A stretch of 64,000 bases of DNA from Pseudomonas veronii (GCF_001439695.1 NZ_JYLL01000003.1:62001-126000), one strand, 5' to 3'; numbered from the stretch's first letter, positions 10,132 through 20,056 are shown. The notes: a model not told the origin generated them from the sequence alone. Numbers and translations are program-made.

Positions 10132-12237
10132 TCAGCAGGAACGGGCGCGCAACCAGTCGACCACCGCCCCGGCCATCAACGGTGGGGCCGCCCATGGCCC
10201 CTGGACAAACGGGCAACCATTGGCCTTGAGCCACTGGGCTTGCTCCAGCGTCTCTACACCCTCGGCGACTACCAGCACGCCGAAATGCCCGCACAACTCG
10301 ATAATGCTGCGGGCCATCGCCGCATCCCGCGTCGAGCCCGGCAGGCCCGCGACCAATTGGCGGTCCAGCTTGAGCGTGTCGAATGGCAGGTCGCGCAGAT
10401 GGGCCAGGGAGCAGTGGCCGGAACCGAAGTCATCCAGGGCGATGCGTACCCCCACCGCGCGCAGTAACTTGAACTGCTTGGCGGACGCGTCGAGGTTATG
10501 CATCAGGCTGTCCTCGCCGATTTCCACCTCCAACTGGCGCCCCTGCAACCCATGTCGGTCGAGTACCTGCTGCAGTTGGCTCGCCAGGTTGGGCATGTTG
10601 AACTGGCTGCTGCTCAGGCTCACGCTCAACACCAGTTCATCCTCGAACATGGCTTGCCACACCTGACGCTGGGCGGCGACCTGGTGGTAGATCCAGGCAC
10701 TCAACTGGCTGATCAGCCGCGCCTCTTCCAGCAGCGGCAAAAACAGCCCCGGCGGTACATCGCCGACACTCGGGTGCTGCCAGCGCAACAACGCCTCGAC
10801 GCCGCGCAGATGGCCGTCCTCCAGAGACACCTGGGGCTGGTACACCAGGGTGAAATCCTTGTTCTGGATGGCGTTGCGCACGCTGTCCTCGAGCATCAGC
10901 CGCGAGCGGGCGCGACCGTTCATTTCCTGATCGTAATAGCGATATTGCTGACGCCCCGCACGCTTGGCCTCATACATGGCGATGTCAGCCGCACGCAACA
11001 GGCCGCCCAAGTCCGAGCCGCAATCCGGAAAAGTCGCGATGCCGATGCTGACCCCGAGCATCACCTCCAAGCCATCCACCTGTTGGCAAACAGACACCCG
11101 CTCGATCAGTTTTTCCGCAATCTTCGCCGCCTGTTCGGGGAACTCCAGCTCCAACAACGCCGTGAATTCATCCCCGCCCATGCGTCCGAGAATGTCGTAG
11201 GAACGCAGGCAGCTCTGCAACTGTTCCGAAACCCAGCGCAGCACCCGATCACCCGCGTCATGCCCCAGCGAGTCGTTGACCCGTTTGAAGCCGTCGAGGT
11301 CCAGGTACAACAAGACCAGCGACTGCTCGGTGCGATCGCTGCGCAGCAGGGAGTTTTCCACGGCCTGGTAAAAGCCACGGCGGTTCAACAACCCGGTCAG
11401 CGGGTCGGTCACCGCCTGGAACTCCAGTTGCTGATGCAGGTGGCAGACCTCGGACATGTCCAGCACGGTCACCACCATGGCCTTCTGCTCGGCGGGCAAC
11501 GGCGCACTAGAGAGCGCCACCGGCACCTGCTGACCGCGGCCGGTACGCAAGATCGCATCATGCAAACGCCAGGTTTGGCCTTGACGGAAACCGGCGTACA
11601 TCTGCGATTCCAGCCAGGCAGGCACATGGGGTTTTTGCAGGAAACTCAAAAAATCCTTGCCCTTGAGCTCATCGTGCGTGGCATTGAGCAGGCGCGAAAT
11701 CGCCGGGTTGGCGTACTCGATCACGCCCGCATCACTCACCACGAGGATGCCTTCGGCGGCGTTGTCCAGCACCGAGGCATTGAAGGCGCGGGCGGACTCC
11801 AGGTCATGGCTCAGGCGCTGCAACGCCCGACGGGTGCGCTGCTGCTCCAGCAACGCCTGGACCTTGGGTTTGAGGATATGCGGGTCGAAGGGTTTAAACA
11901 GGTAATCGATGGCGCCGCTGGCATAACCTTCCAGCACGGCGGCCGGCGATTGCGCATTCGCGCTGAGAAAGATGATCGGCGTCATGCGCGTGCGCTGGCT
12001 GCCGCGCATCAGGCGGGCGACTTCAAAACCGTCCATGCCGGGCATCATCACGTCGAGCAGCACCAGGTCTACCTCGTGCTGGAGCAACAGTTCCAGAGCC
12101 TCCAGGCCGGAACCGGCGGTCACCACCTGCCAGTCATCACGTTGCAAAAGGGCGCGCATGCTAATCAGATTTTCCGGGTAGTCATCGACCACCAGAAGAA
12201 CCGAACCGCCATCGCCTTGGTGTGGAGCGCATTCCAT
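10132..12237 (-). CDS. REC-PAS-GGDEF-EAL cyclic-di-GMP signalling protein
   Basis: A 701-residue cytoplasmic response regulator. Domains in order: receiver (about 12-130; acidic DD18-19 and phosphoacceptor Asp62 in LLDVMMPGMDG), PAS (about 155-275), GGDEF (about 290-440; MGGDEF near 352, with an I-site RSYD five residues before it) and EAL (about 455-700; EALLRW near 478). The cyclase site is intact, so c-di-GMP synthesis with product inhibition is plausible. The EAL domain keeps DDFGSG and AEGVET, but SVSLSSSQ has Ser where active enzymes have the metal-binding Asn of the xNxS motif, so phosphodiesterase activity may be weak or lost. The ATG at 12237, with AAGGAAG upstream, is chosen over a longer frame. 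No histidine kinase gene is adjacent. Confidence 0.88.
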   Translation of the reverse strand: MECAPHQGDGGSVLLVVDDYPENLISMRALLQRDDWQVVTAGSGLEALELLLQHEVDLVLLDVMMPGMDGFEVARLMRGSQRTRMTPIIFLSANAQSPAAVLEGYASGAIDYLFKPFDPHILKPKVQALLEQQRTRRALQRLSHDLESARAFNASVLDNAAEGILVVSDAGVIEYANPAISRLLNATHDELKGKDFLSFLQKPHVPAWLESQMYAGFRQGQTWRLHDAILRTGRGQQVPVALSSAPLPAEQKAMVVTVLDMSEVCHLHQQLEFQAVTDPLTGLLNRRGFYQAVENSLLRSDRTEQSLVLLYLDLDGFKRVNDSLGHDAGDRVLRWVSEQLQSCLRSYDILGRMGGDEFTALLELEFPEQAAKIAEKLIERVSVCQQVDGLEVMLGVSIGIATFPDCGSDLGGLLRAADIAMYEAKRAGRQQYRYYDQEMNGRARSRLMLEDSVRNAIQNKDFTLVYQPQVSLEDGHLRGVEALLRWQHPSVGDVPPGLFLPLLEEARLISQLSAWIYHQVAAQRQVWQAMFEDELVLSVSLSSSQFNMPNLASQLQQVLDRHGLQGRQLEVEIGEDSLMHNLDASAKQFKLLRAVGVRIALDDFGSGHCSLAHLRDLPFDTLKLDRQLVAGLPGSTRDAAMARSIIELCGHFGVLVVAEGVETLEQAQWLKANGCPFVQGPWAAPPLMAGAVVDWLRARSC

Positions 12238-12549
12238 GCTACGTCTCTTCCTTAAGGTGCCGCACCGGTCAGTTCTGACAGAAAACCCGGGCAAGCACTG
12301 AGGTCTCACTCTAGCCTTGGTTCCCAAAAATCAGAAGTGAAGCGGGTGCCATCATCGCACCAAAGACTGCTAAGCCGACTAACGGTCAACCCCTGCAGCC
12401 CGCGGTTCATGGGGAACATGGCTTTTTGACATTCCCTTGGCGCCAATAACTTGCCAGGCATTCATTAACAAGCGGCGGACTACCGCCTATAAAGATGCTG
12501 TCTGGCCCAAGGGCCAAAGCCTATACCTATCTGTAAAAAGGCCTACGCC
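12238..12549. other. 312-bp divergent intergenic region
   Basis: This region holds the leader of the GGDEF-EAL gene (minus strand) and the promoter of the PL7 gene (plus strand). It contains a short dyad GTCAG/CTGAC at 12268-12279 and an inverted repeat TGGCCC/GGGCCA near 12504-12517. I see no gene or RNA in it. Confidence 0.5.
12465..12493 (+). promoter_or_regulatory. Candidate sigma-70 promoter for the PL7 alginate lyase gene
   Basis: TTAACA at 12465-12470 and TATAAA at 12488-12493 are separated by 17 bp, one mismatch each from the housekeeping consensus. The start codon lies 56 bp beyond the -10 box. No AlgU-type GAACTT/TCTGA pair was seen. Confidence 0.45.
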
Positions 12550-13215
12550 ATGATTGATCTTTCCACCTGGAACCTGAGCATTCCGGTCGGCTCGCCTCCC
12601 GCGACCATCGACACCCCGAAGCTGATGAGCGGCTTCAATGACCAATATTTCCAGGCCGAAGGCAGCAACGTGCAATTCTGGACACCCGTCACCGGCACAC
12701 GTACCGAGAACGCCATTTACCCCCGCAGCGAACTGCGCGAAACCTACGCCGACGGGCGCCTGCGCAACTGGACCTACCCCGAAGCCGACAATTATCTGCG
12801 CGCCACGCTGGCCGTCAACCAGGTGCCCTCCTCCGGGAAAATCGTCATCGGCCAGATCCACGCCTACGACAGCCAGAAACCCTTGATCAAGGTGGAATAC
12901 CAGTTCAAGGAAAAAACCCAGACCGGCAACATCGTCGCCAAGGTCCGCATGCGCCCGGACGACGATGAAAGCCGGGTGATCATCGTCGCCTCCAATGTGC
13001 CGCTGGAGAAGAGTTTTACCTACGTGATCAACCTCAACAAAGCCGGGTTGCTGAGTGTGGAAGCCGCCGACGGGCAGTGGAACGAGCGCATTGGCGCGGC
13101 CTGGGGCAGCAAGCCGCTGTATTTCAAGGCGGGGGCGTATGTGCAGGACAACAGCGGGGATAGCAAGGAAGGGGCGAAGGTGACGTTTGCGAAGTTGGAT
13201 ATTGATCACGAGTGA
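12550..13215 (+). CDS. Alginate lyase, polysaccharide lyase family 7
   Basis: A 221-residue PL7 (alginate lyase 2 superfamily) enzyme that would cut alginate by beta-elimination. The three family strands are visible: YPRSELRE (R-S/T-EL motif, about 57-64), VIGQIHAY (QIH, catalytic His, about 98-105) and LYFKAGAYVQDN (YFKAGxYxQ, about 193-204). QIH rather than QVH is associated in the literature with guluronate-containing blocks. The length equals a single catalytic domain and matches the short P. aeruginosa PA1167 type. No signal peptide is present, so the enzyme is intracellular or leaves by another route. It is transcribed away from the c-di-GMP gene and shares its upstream region. Confidence 0.9.
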   Translation: MIDLSTWNLSIPVGSPPATIDTPKLMSGFNDQYFQAEGSNVQFWTPVTGTRTENAIYPRSELRETYADGRLRNWTYPEADNYLRATLAVNQVPSSGKIVIGQIHAYDSQKPLIKVEYQFKEKTQTGNIVAKVRMRPDDDESRVIIVASNVPLEKSFTYVINLNKAGLLSVEAADGQWNERIGAAWGSKPLYFKAGAYVQDNSGDSKEGAKVTFAKLDIDHE

Positions 13216-13317
13216 ACGGATTGGCCTCATTACGAGCACTGGTAAACACCGTTCCCCTGTGTAGCCTTAGGACTCGGTGCTGGTCCTACGCGCCTGCAAG
13301 CTGATCAAATTCCAGCC

Positions 13318-13353
13318 GCAAAAAAAGCCCGCATCGCTGCGGGCTTCTTTTTA
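13318..13353 (-). terminator. Rho-independent terminator downstream of fba
   Basis: GCCCGCA/TGCGGGC form a stem at 13327-13344 with a TCGC loop. A run of A on one side (T on the minus strand) and TTCTTTTT on the other make it bidirectional. It lies about 20 bp beyond the fba stop and also serves the end of the PL7 side. Confidence 0.85.
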
Positions 13354-13365
13354 AACGCTTGAGGC

Positions 13366-14430
13366 TCAGTTCACCTTAGCGTTCAACTCACCTTTCAGGT
13401 AACGCTGGTACATCGCTTCCAGGGAGATCGGCTTGATCTTCGAAGCATTGCCCGCAGTACCAAACGCTTCATAACGTGCGATACACACATCGCGCATCGC
13501 GGTCACGGTGGCGCCGAAGAATTTACGTGGGTCGAATTCGCTCGGGTTGGTGGCCATCAGGCGACGCATCGCGCCGGTGGATGCCAGGCGCAGGTCGGTG
13601 TCGATGTTGACCTTGCGCACGCCGTACTTGATGCCTTCGACGATTTCTTCAACCGGTACGCCGTAGGTTTCTTTGATGTCGCCGCCGTACTGGTTGATGA
13701 TCGCCAGCCACTCTTGCGGCACCGAGGAAGAACCGTGCATCACCAGGTGGGTGTTGGGGATGCGCTTGTGGATTTCCTTGATGCGGTCGATGGCCAGCAC
13801 GTCGCCGGTAGGCGGCTTGGTGAACTTGTAGGCGCCGTGGCTGGTGCCGATGGCGATGGCCAGGGCGTCGACCTGGGTCTTCTTGACGAAGTCGGCGGCT
13901 TCTTCCGGGTCGGTCAGCATCTGGCTGTGATCCAGCACGCCTTCGGCGCCGATGCCGTCTTCTTCGCCAGCCATGCCGGTTTCCAGGGAACCCAGGCAGC
14001 CCAGCTCGCCTTCAACCGAGACGCCGCAGGCGTGAGCCATGGCCACGGTTTGTTGGGTGACGCGCACGTTGTACTCGTAGTCGGTCGGGGTCTTGCCGTC
14101 TTCGCCGAGGGAGCCGTCCATCATTACCGAGCTGAAGCCCAGTTGGATGGAACGCTGGCACACGTCCGGGCTGGTGCCGTGGTCCTGGTGCATGCACACC
14201 GGGATGTGCGGGAATTCTTCGATCGCGGCGAGGATCAGGTGACGCAGAAACGGGGCACCGGCGTATTTACGCGCACCGGCCGAGGCCTGGACGATCACTG
14301 GGGAGTCAGTCTTGTCAGCGGCTTCCATGATGGCGCGCATCTGCTCAAGGTTGTTGACGTTAAAGGCTGGGACGCCGTAGCCGAACTCGGCTGCGTGGTC
14401 CAGCATTTGACGCATGCTGATAAGTGCCAT
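13366..14430 (-). CDS. fba: Class II fructose-1,6-bisphosphate aldolase
   Basis: A 354-residue zinc-dependent aldolase that interconverts fructose-1,6-bisphosphate with dihydroxyacetone phosphate and glyceraldehyde-3-phosphate. Landmarks: [13 protein letters not shown] at the N-terminus, the zinc and catalytic segment CMHQDHGTS (about 80-88), [21 protein letters not shown] with a zinc His, and VMHGSSSVP with another; [10 protein letters not shown] binds phosphate. The length fits the subgroup used in Pseudomonas Calvin/gluconeogenic operons. It is the last gene of a pgk-epd-tktA block transcribed on the minus strand, but a REPIN and two lipoprotein genes separate it from pgk, so it has its own promoter region. 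Confidence 0.96.
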   Translation of the reverse strand: MALISMRQMLDHAAEFGYGVPAFNVNNLEQMRAIMEAADKTDSPVIVQASAGARKYAGAPFLRHLILAAIEEFPHIPVCMHQDHGTSPDVCQRSIQLGFSSVMMDGSLGEDGKTPTDYEYNVRVTQQTVAMAHACGVSVEGELGCLGSLETGMAGEEDGIGAEGVLDHSQMLTDPEEAADFVKKTQVDALAIAIGTSHGAYKFTKPPTGDVLAIDRIKEIHKRIPNTHLVMHGSSSVPQEWLAIINQYGGDIKETYGVPVEEIVEGIKYGVRKVNIDTDLRLASTGAMRRLMATNPSEFDPRKFFGATVTAMRDVCIARYEAFGTAGNASKIKPISLEAMYQRYLKGELNAKVN

Positions 14431-14588
14431 TGTGTTGTCTCTCCCGGTCGAGGGTCGTTAATCGTGCAAGCCTGCCGTAGCGGCGGCTGCTATTCAAGTT
14501 ATTGCCGGTCAGGCTTTGCATACCTGGCCTGCTGAATCGTTTTTTCACTATCCGGTTCACTGCCTGTATCACTTTGGAACCGGATCAA

Positions 14589-14678
14589 TGTGGGAGGGGG
14601 CTTGCCCGCGATGGCGATTTACCTGTCGACATCGCGGGTGGCTGACCCAACGCTATCGGGGGCAAGCCCCCTCCCACA
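14589..14678. repeat. REPIN, TGTGGGAGGGGGC type
   Basis: TGTGGGAGGGGGCTTGCCC at 14589 is mirrored by GGGGGCAAGCCCCCTCCCAC ending near 14678. The interior is about 45 bp. It lies upstream of fba and downstream of the MliC-type lipoprotein gene. Confidence 0.85.
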
Positions 14679-14711
14679 TTGGGATCTCATTAATGTTGAG
14701 ACCGTGTTCTT

Positions 14712-15044
14712 TTACTGGGCCTTGCAGCCACGTCCGATCAAATCGTCGGTGGCCACCCAGTAAACCAGGCCTTCCTCACCTTTTGTGTGAAACGCCAACT
14801 GATCGTTGCTGTAGAGCACACCCGATGCCGCCACGTCCTGCTTGAGGCGGTAAACCTGGGTCGAGCCGCCGAGGCGGACATCCACTTCGGTGCGGGCCGG
14901 GTTGGCAAAGCGCCAGTTGACCTCGGCCTTGCTGTCGCAGGTCCAGGTCGTCCATTTGTCGGCAGGCTCTGCCTTGTTGAACATGTTCATGCTGCTGCAA
15001 CCGGCCAATAACGCCAGTGCTACCAGGGCGAAAACGCCTTTCAT
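14712..15044 (-). CDS. MliC-family lipoprotein (C-type lysozyme inhibitor)
   Basis: A 110-residue predicted lipoprotein: signal sequence with lipobox LLAGC (Cys about 16), then a compact beta-rich domain WTTWTCDSKAEVNWRF ... AFHTKGEEGLVYW ... DDLIGRGC. Spaced cysteines and the final GRGC resemble the MliC/PliC family, which inhibits host or competitor C-type lysozyme at the outer membrane. The ATG at 15044 places the signal peptide correctly; five residues upstream is another in-frame start. The next gene, 60 bp upstream, is also a small lipoprotein. The family call rests on pattern memory. Confidence 0.7.
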   Translation of the reverse strand: MKGVFALVALALLAGCSSMNMFNKAEPADKWTTWTCDSKAEVNWRFANPARTEVDVRLGGSTQVYRLKQDVAASGVLYSNDQLAFHTKGEEGLVYWVATDDLIGRGCKAQ

Positions 15045-15104
15045 TGCCAATCCTCGCACGCAGGCCTTGGGCTTGCGTTGCAGTCGGTTAGTTGATCAGA
15101 CCCT

Positions 15105-15332
15105 TCAAGGGCAACCCTGTTCCTGACCGTTGGGCGCAGAGTCGTATTTCTCCAGCCGTTCGTTGCCCATGCGCTTGTTGATCACCGGCATGGTCTCGGC
15201 TTGCCAATCGGCTTGGTAGCAGCTTTTTTTCTGCGCCGGCAGCGCCTTTCCAGGTGCCGGCGCCGCGCTCGGCGTGCTGCCGCAGCCGGCCAACAGGCCC
15301 GCTGCGATCACCAGTGCCAACGACTTGATCAT
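15105..15332 (-). CDS. Small lipoprotein of unknown function
   Basis: A 75-residue protein with a clear lipoprotein signal (MIKSLALVIAAGLLAGCGS, lipobox LLAGC, Cys17). The mature part is a Pro/Ala linker followed by about 45 polar residues with two cysteines (SCYQADW and EQGCP) that could form a disulfide. I do not recognise a domain. It starts 26 bp after the pgk stop and may be read from the same transcript. Small envelope lipoproteins at this position occur in related pseudomonads, but function is unknown. Confidence 0.65.
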   Translation of the reverse strand: MIKSLALVIAAGLLAGCGSTPSAAPAPGKALPAQKKSCYQADWQAETMPVINKRMGNERLEKYDSAPNGQEQGCP

Positions 15333-15358
15333 GGGAATGCTCCTTTTCCTGATCTGCC

Positions 15359-16522
15359 TCAGCCTTTGGCTCGGCTTTCCAGGACTTCAACCGCCGGCAG
15401 GACTTTGCCTTCGACGAATTCGAGGAACGCGCCGCCACCGGTGGAAATGTAGGAGATCTGGTCGGCAACGCCATATTTATCGATGGCCGCCAGGGTGTCG
15501 CCGCCGCCAGCGATGGAGAATGCCGAGCTTTCGGCAATGGCCTTGGCCAGCACTTTGGTGCCGTTGCCGAACTGGTCGAACTCGAACACACCGACCGGGC
15601 CGTTCCACAGGATGGTCCGGGAGGCTTTCAGCAATTGCGCGAAGTTGGCTGCGGTTTGCGGGCCGATGTCCAGGATCATGTCGTCAGCGGCCACGTCATC
15701 GATGAGTTTGACGGTGGCTTCAGCGCTTTCGGCAAATTCCTTAGCCACGACCACGTCCACCGGCAGCGGCACGCTGACCTTGGCCGCGATGGCGCGAGCG
15801 GTGTCCAGCAGGTCCGGCTCGTACAGCGACTTGCCCACCGGGTGACCGGCTGCGGCCAGGAAGGTGTTGGCAATGCCGCCGCCGACGATCAACTGGTTGC
15901 AGACCTGGCTCAGGCTGTTGAGTACGTCCAGCTTGGTGGAGACTTTGGAACCGGCCACGATGGCCGCCATTGGTTGGGCCGGCGCCTTCAGGGCCTTGCC
16001 CAGCGCGTCCAGCTCGGCAGCCAGCAACGGGCCGGCGGCAGCGACCTTGGCGAACTTGGCCACGCCGTGGGTCGAACCTTCGGCGCGGTGGGCGGTGCCG
16101 AAGGCGTCCATCACGAACACGTCGCACAGGGCGGCGTATTGCTGGGCCAGTTCGTCACTGTTCTTTTTCTCGCCCTTGTTGAAGCGCACGTTTTCGAACA
16201 GCACGACGTTGCCGGCTTTCACGTCGACGCCGCCGAGGTAGTCAGCCACCAGCGGCACGTCGCGGCCCAGGGCCTTGCTCAGGTAATCGGCCACAGGCTT
16301 GAGGCTGTTTTCGGCCGAGAACTCACCTTCGGTCGGACGACCCAGGTGGGAGCAGACCATCACGGCCGCACCTTTTTCCAGGGCCAGCTTGATGGTCGGC
16401 AGCGAGGCCAGGATTCGCGCATCGCTGGTGACAACACCGTCCTTGACTGGGACGTTGAGGTCTTCGCGAATCAGTACGCGTTTACCTTGCAGATCGAGGT
16501 CGGTCATCTTCAACACGGTCAT
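15359..16522 (-). CDS. pgk: Phosphoglycerate kinase
   Basis: A 387-residue glycolytic kinase transferring phosphate between 1,3-bisphosphoglycerate and ADP. The N-domain has [16 protein letters not shown] (about 14-29) and [10 protein letters not shown]; the hinge has [10 protein letters not shown]; the C-domain has GGSK-type [21 protein letters not shown] and the glycine-rich [13 protein letters not shown], with [10 protein letters not shown] near the end. The ATG at 16522 gives the same start and length as E. coli Pgk (MxVxKMTDLDL). It lies 18 bp after epd and is almost certainly co-transcribed with it. Confidence 0.97.
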   Translation of the reverse strand: MTVLKMTDLDLQGKRVLIREDLNVPVKDGVVTSDARILASLPTIKLALEKGAAVMVCSHLGRPTEGEFSAENSLKPVADYLSKALGRDVPLVADYLGGVDVKAGNVVLFENVRFNKGEKKNSDELAQQYAALCDVFVMDAFGTAHRAEGSTHGVAKFAKVAAAGPLLAAELDALGKALKAPAQPMAAIVAGSKVSTKLDVLNSLSQVCNQLIVGGGIANTFLAAAGHPVGKSLYEPDLLDTARAIAAKVSVPLPVDVVVAKEFAESAEATVKLIDDVAADDMILDIGPQTAANFAQLLKASRTILWNGPVGVFEFDQFGNGTKVLAKAIAESSAFSIAGGGDTLAAIDKYGVADQISYISTGGGAFLEFVEGKVLPAVEVLESRAKG

Positions 16523-16540
16523 GGGTGGCAATTCCTGAGG

Positions 16541-17590
16541 CTAAAGTTTTGGAGAGGCTGTTTGCAGATAGTGTTCTGCGACGTCCAGCATTCGGTTGGC
16601 AAACCCCCATTCGTTGTCGAACCAGGCCAGGATATTCACCAGCCTCGGGCCGGAAACGCGGGTCTGGCTGGCATCGACAATCGCCGAATGCGGGTCATGG
16701 TTGAAATCACAACTGGCGTGGGGCAACTCAGTGTAGGCCAGCAAACCTTTGAGCGGGCCGCTGGTGGCGGCGTCGCGCAGAATCCGGTTGACCTCCACCG
16801 CATCGGTGTCGCTGACGGTTTGCATGGTGATGTCCAGGCATGAAACGTTCACCGTCGGCACCCGCACGGCTTTGGCCTGAATTCGCCCGGCAAGTTCCGG
16901 CAACAGCCGTTCGATGCCACGCGCCAGACCGGTGGACACCGGAATCACCGACTGAAACGCCGAACGCGTGCGGCGCAGGTCTTCATGGTGATACGCGTCG
17001 ATCACCGGCTGGTCGTTCATCGCCGAGTGGATGGTGGTGATCGACACGTAGTCCACGCCGATCGCCTGGTCCAGCAGGCGCAACAACGGCACGCTGCAGT
17101 TGGTGGTGCAGGAAGCGTTGGACACCAGCCGTTCAGCGCCGGTCAGGCAATCCTGGTTGATGCCGTAGACGATGGTGGCGTCGACATCCGCCTCGCTGGC
17201 CATCGGCTGGGAAAACAGCACACGCGGCGCGCCGGCATCGAGAAAACGCTGGCCGTCGGCACGGGTGTTATAGGCACCGGAGCATTCCAACACCAGGTCG
17301 ACGCCCAGCGCCGCCCAGTCGATGCCCTCGGGGGTGGCACTGCGCAGCACTTTCACGCAGTCGCCCTTGATATGCAGACAATCGCCTTCCACCCGCACTT
17401 CGCCGGGGAACCGGCCGTGGGTGGAGTCAAAGCGTGTCAGGTATTCGATGCTGGCCATGTCGGCCAAATCGTTGATCGCGACAATTTCAAACCCGGCCGC
17501 CGCCCCTCGCTCGAACAGAGCACGCAAGACGCAACGACCAATACGGCCGTAGCCGTTGAGTGCAACTTTGTAAGGACGCGGTTGGGGCAT
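16541..17590 (-). CDS. epd: Erythrose-4-phosphate dehydrogenase
   Basis: A 349-residue member of the GAPDH superfamily that oxidises erythrose-4-phosphate to 4-phosphoerythronate, the first step of pyridoxal phosphate synthesis. Visible: NAD-binding VALNGYGRIGRCVLRAL (about 8-24), the catalytic Cys in VSNASCTTNC, the GAPDH-fold IHSAMNDQPVIDAYHH segment, and the C-terminal WFDNEWGFANRM. The SAMNDQ wording favours Epd over Gap. Epd next to pgk and tkt is also the enterobacterial and pseudomonad order. The ATG at 17590 is used; nine codons further up another start is possible. Confidence 0.93.
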   Translation of the reverse strand: MPQPRPYKVALNGYGRIGRCVLRALFERGAAAGFEIVAINDLADMASIEYLTRFDSTHGRFPGEVRVEGDCLHIKGDCVKVLRSATPEGIDWAALGVDLVLECSGAYNTRADGQRFLDAGAPRVLFSQPMASEADVDATIVYGINQDCLTGAERLVSNASCTTNCSVPLLRLLDQAIGVDYVSITTIHSAMNDQPVIDAYHHEDLRRTRSAFQSVIPVSTGLARGIERLLPELAGRIQAKAVRVPTVNVSCLDITMQTVSDTDAVEVNRILRDAATSGPLKGLLAYTELPHASCDFNHDPHSAIVDASQTRVSGPRLVNILAWFDNEWGFANRMLDVAEHYLQTASPKL

Positions 17591-17630
17591 GGGGTTCTCG
17601 CAGTGTGGGCGACACAAACCATCTAACCAA

Positions 17631-17730
17631 TGTAGGAGCGAGCTTGCTCGCGAAGATCGTCAACGATAACGCAGCGTCTCTGGTTTGACGCGGCGCTCTC
17701 TCGTTCTTCGCGAGCAAGCTCGCTCCTACA
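17631..17730. repeat. REPIN, TGTAGGAGCGAGC type
   Basis: TGTAGGAGCGAGCTTGCTCG at 17631-17650 is mirrored by GCGAGCAAGCTCGCTCCTACA ending at 17730. The interior carries GTCAACGATAACGC, which is also found in the copy at 37754 and, reversed, in the copy at 32572. It separates tktA from epd. Confidence 0.87.
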
Positions 17731-17799
17731 GTGGGTGCGATGGGCAGTCGCCACCGCACATCTGTGTGCAGCAGCCAGTTGGCCACCGCGTTCGCGCTT

Positions 17800-19797
17800 T
17801 TAGTCTTCCAGCAGCTCTTCAGCCTGACCCAGGATGTTTTCCAGGGTGAAACCGAACTCTTCGAACAAGGCTGGCGCCGGCGCCGACTCACCGTAGGTGG
17901 TCATGCCGATCACGCGGCCTTCCAGGCCCACGTACTTGTACCAGTAGTCGGCGTGAGCCGCTTCGATGGCGATACGCGCGCTGACCTGCAGCGGCAATAC
18001 CGATTGCTTGTAGTCGGCGTCCTGGGCTTCGAACACGCTGGTGCAAGGCATGGACACCACGCGCACGTTGCGGCCCTGGGCAGTCAGCTTGTCGTAGGCC
18101 TGAACGGTCAGGCCGACTTCGGAACCGGTAGAGATCAGGATCAGCTCCGGCTCGCCGATGCAGTCCTTGAGCACGTAGCCACCACGGCTGATGTCAGCGA
18201 TCTGCGCGTCAGTGCGAACCTGATGTTGCAGGTTCTGACGGGAGAAGATCAGCGCCGAAGGGCCGTCCTTGCGCTCGATCGCGTGTTTCCAGGCCACGGC
18301 GGATTCGACCGCGTCGGCTGGGCGCCAGCAATCCAGGTTCGGCGTGGTGCGCAGGCTGGTCAATTGCTCGACCGGCTGGTGGGTCGGGCCGTCTTCGCCC
18401 AGGCCGATGGAGTCGTGGGTGTACACGTGGATCACGCGTTTCTTCATCAGCGCGGCCATACGCACTGCGTTGCGCGCGTATTCCATGAACATCAGGAAGG
18501 TCGCGCCGTAAGGCACCAGACCGCCGTGCAGGGACACGCCGTTCATGATCGCGCTCATGCCGAATTCGCGCACGCCGTAGTACATGTAGTTACCGCTGGC
18601 GTCTTCGGCGGAGACACCTTTGCAACCTTTCCACAGGGTCAGGTTGGAACCGGCCAGGTCGGCCGAACCGCCGAGGAACTCAGGCAGCAGCGGGCCAAAG
18701 GCGTTCAAGGTGTTCTGGCTGGCTTTACGGCTGGCGATGGTCTCGCCCTTGGCCGCGACTTCGGCGATGTAGGCCGAGGCTTTTTCCGCGAAGTCGGCAG
18801 GCAGGTCACCGGCGAGGCGGCGTACCAGCTCATTGGCAAGCTCCGGGAATTCGGCGGAGTAGGCGGCGAAACGCTGGTCCCACTCGGCTTCGGTGGCCAG
18901 GCCTTGTTCCTTGGCGTCCCATTCGGCGTAGATGTCGGCCGGGATTTCGAACGGGCCGTAGTTCCACTTCAGCGCTTCACGGGTCAGGGCGATTTCCGCG
19001 TCACCCAGCGGGGCGCCGTGGCAGTCTTCTTTGCCTTGCTTGTTCGGCGAGCCGAAACCGATGGTGGTCTTGCAGCAGATCAGGGTCGGCTGCTCGCTCT
19101 TGCGGGCGGTGTCGATAGCGGTCTTGATTTCTTCCGGGTCGTGGCCGTCGACGTTGCGGATCACCTGCCAGTTATAGGCCTCGAAACGCTTAGGGGTGTC
19201 GTCGGTGAACCAGCCTTCGACTTCGCCGTCGATGGAGATGCCGTTGTCGTCGTAGAAGGCAATCAGCTTGCCCAGGCCCAAGGTACCAGCCAGGGAAGCG
19301 ACTTCGTGGGAAATGCCTTCCATCATGCAGCCATCACCCAGGAATACGTAGGTGTGGTGGTCGACGATGTGGTGGCCGGGGCGGTTGAACTGCGCGCCCA
19401 GGACTTTTTCAGCCAGGGCGAAACCGACGGCGTTGGCCAGGCCTTGGCCCAGGGGACCGGTGGTGGTCTCGACGCCTGGGGTGTAGCCGAATTCCGGGTG
19501 ACCCGGGGTACGGCTGTGCAACTGGCGGAAGTTTTTCAGATCGTCGATGGTCAGATCGTAGCCGGTCAGGTGCAGCAGCGAGTAGATCAGCATCGAGCCA
19601 TGGCCGTTGGACAGCACGAAGCGGTCACGGTCGGCGAAAGACGGGTTGGTCGGGTTGTGTTTCAGGTAGTCACGCCAGAGTACCTCGGCGATATCCGCCA
19701 TGCCCATCGGGGCACCGGGATGGCCGCTGTTGGCTTTTTGCACGGCATCCATGCTGAGGGCACGAATGGCGTTGGCACGCTCACGACGGCTGGGCAT
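17800..19797 (-). CDS. tktA: Transketolase
   Basis: A 665-residue thiamine-diphosphate enzyme of the pentose phosphate pathway. Landmarks: [19 protein letters not shown] (about 18-36), [12 protein letters not shown], the ThDP/Mg motif [18 protein letters not shown] with the paired [28 protein letters not shown] in the middle domain with the catalytic Glu/His region, and a C-terminal domain ending [14 protein letters not shown]. Full length, no breaks. It is divergent from the ArsR-methyltransferase gene. The epd REPIN lies downstream, so tktA may be a separate transcript from epd-pgk. Confidence 0.97.
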   Translation of the reverse strand: MPSRRERANAIRALSMDAVQKANSGHPGAPMGMADIAEVLWRDYLKHNPTNPSFADRDRFVLSNGHGSMLIYSLLHLTGYDLTIDDLKNFRQLHSRTPGHPEFGYTPGVETTTGPLGQGLANAVGFALAEKVLGAQFNRPGHHIVDHHTYVFLGDGCMMEGISHEVASLAGTLGLGKLIAFYDDNGISIDGEVEGWFTDDTPKRFEAYNWQVIRNVDGHDPEEIKTAIDTARKSEQPTLICCKTTIGFGSPNKQGKEDCHGAPLGDAEIALTREALKWNYGPFEIPADIYAEWDAKEQGLATEAEWDQRFAAYSAEFPELANELVRRLAGDLPADFAEKASAYIAEVAAKGETIASRKASQNTLNAFGPLLPEFLGGSADLAGSNLTLWKGCKGVSAEDASGNYMYYGVREFGMSAIMNGVSLHGGLVPYGATFLMFMEYARNAVRMAALMKKRVIHVYTHDSIGLGEDGPTHQPVEQLTSLRTTPNLDCWRPADAVESAVAWKHAIERKDGPSALIFSRQNLQHQVRTDAQIADISRGGYVLKDCIGEPELILISTGSEVGLTVQAYDKLTAQGRNVRVVSMPCTSVFEAQDADYKQSVLPLQVSARIAIEAAHADYWYKYVGLEGRVIGMTTYGESAPAPALFEEFGFTLENILGQAEELLED

Positions 19798-19990
19798 CGC
19801 TGTTCTCCTGAGGGTTGAATAAAAGAAACGGAAAAAAGGACCGGCATTTTCCCTCAGCCACCGCCTGCGGGCAATGACAGATAGTCACTTGAGGGCGTTT
19901 TTCCTGTGGTTTGCGCGGCAATCGCCTGCAGAACCCTGCCGCCGCTTCGTCTAACGGGAATAGCGCTCGCTTATAACCGCCACTTATCGA

Positions 19991-20016
19991 CCAATATCAA
20001 AACTTTTTGATATTGG
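19991..20016. promoter_or_regulatory. Perfect 12-2-12 operator-like dyad upstream of the ArsR-methyltransferase/metK genes
   Basis: CCAATATCAAAA (19991-20002) and TTTTGATATTGG (20005-20016) are exact inverted repeats with a two-base spacer, 41 bp before the start codon of an ArsR-family gene. Such AT-rich dyads are typical ArsR-family operators, so autoregulation and control of metK is the simple reading. SahR, an ArsR-family SAH-responsive repressor of methionine-cycle genes, is the closest known model. Confidence 0.72.
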
Positions 20017-20056
20017 CCTTGCGATGATTTCCACCCGTCACTAGACTGCTGGCCTT

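Noticed and set aside
17731..19818. A 695-codon open frame antisense to tktA
   Set aside because: Shadow of transketolase, with low-complexity Val/Gly/Gln composition and no ribosome site. The same holds for the long antisense frames over pgk (15635-16843), the GGDEF-EAL gene (10498-12255), mdcA (51766-53790) and chpA (56424-58265, 59100-60602, 60603-62246).
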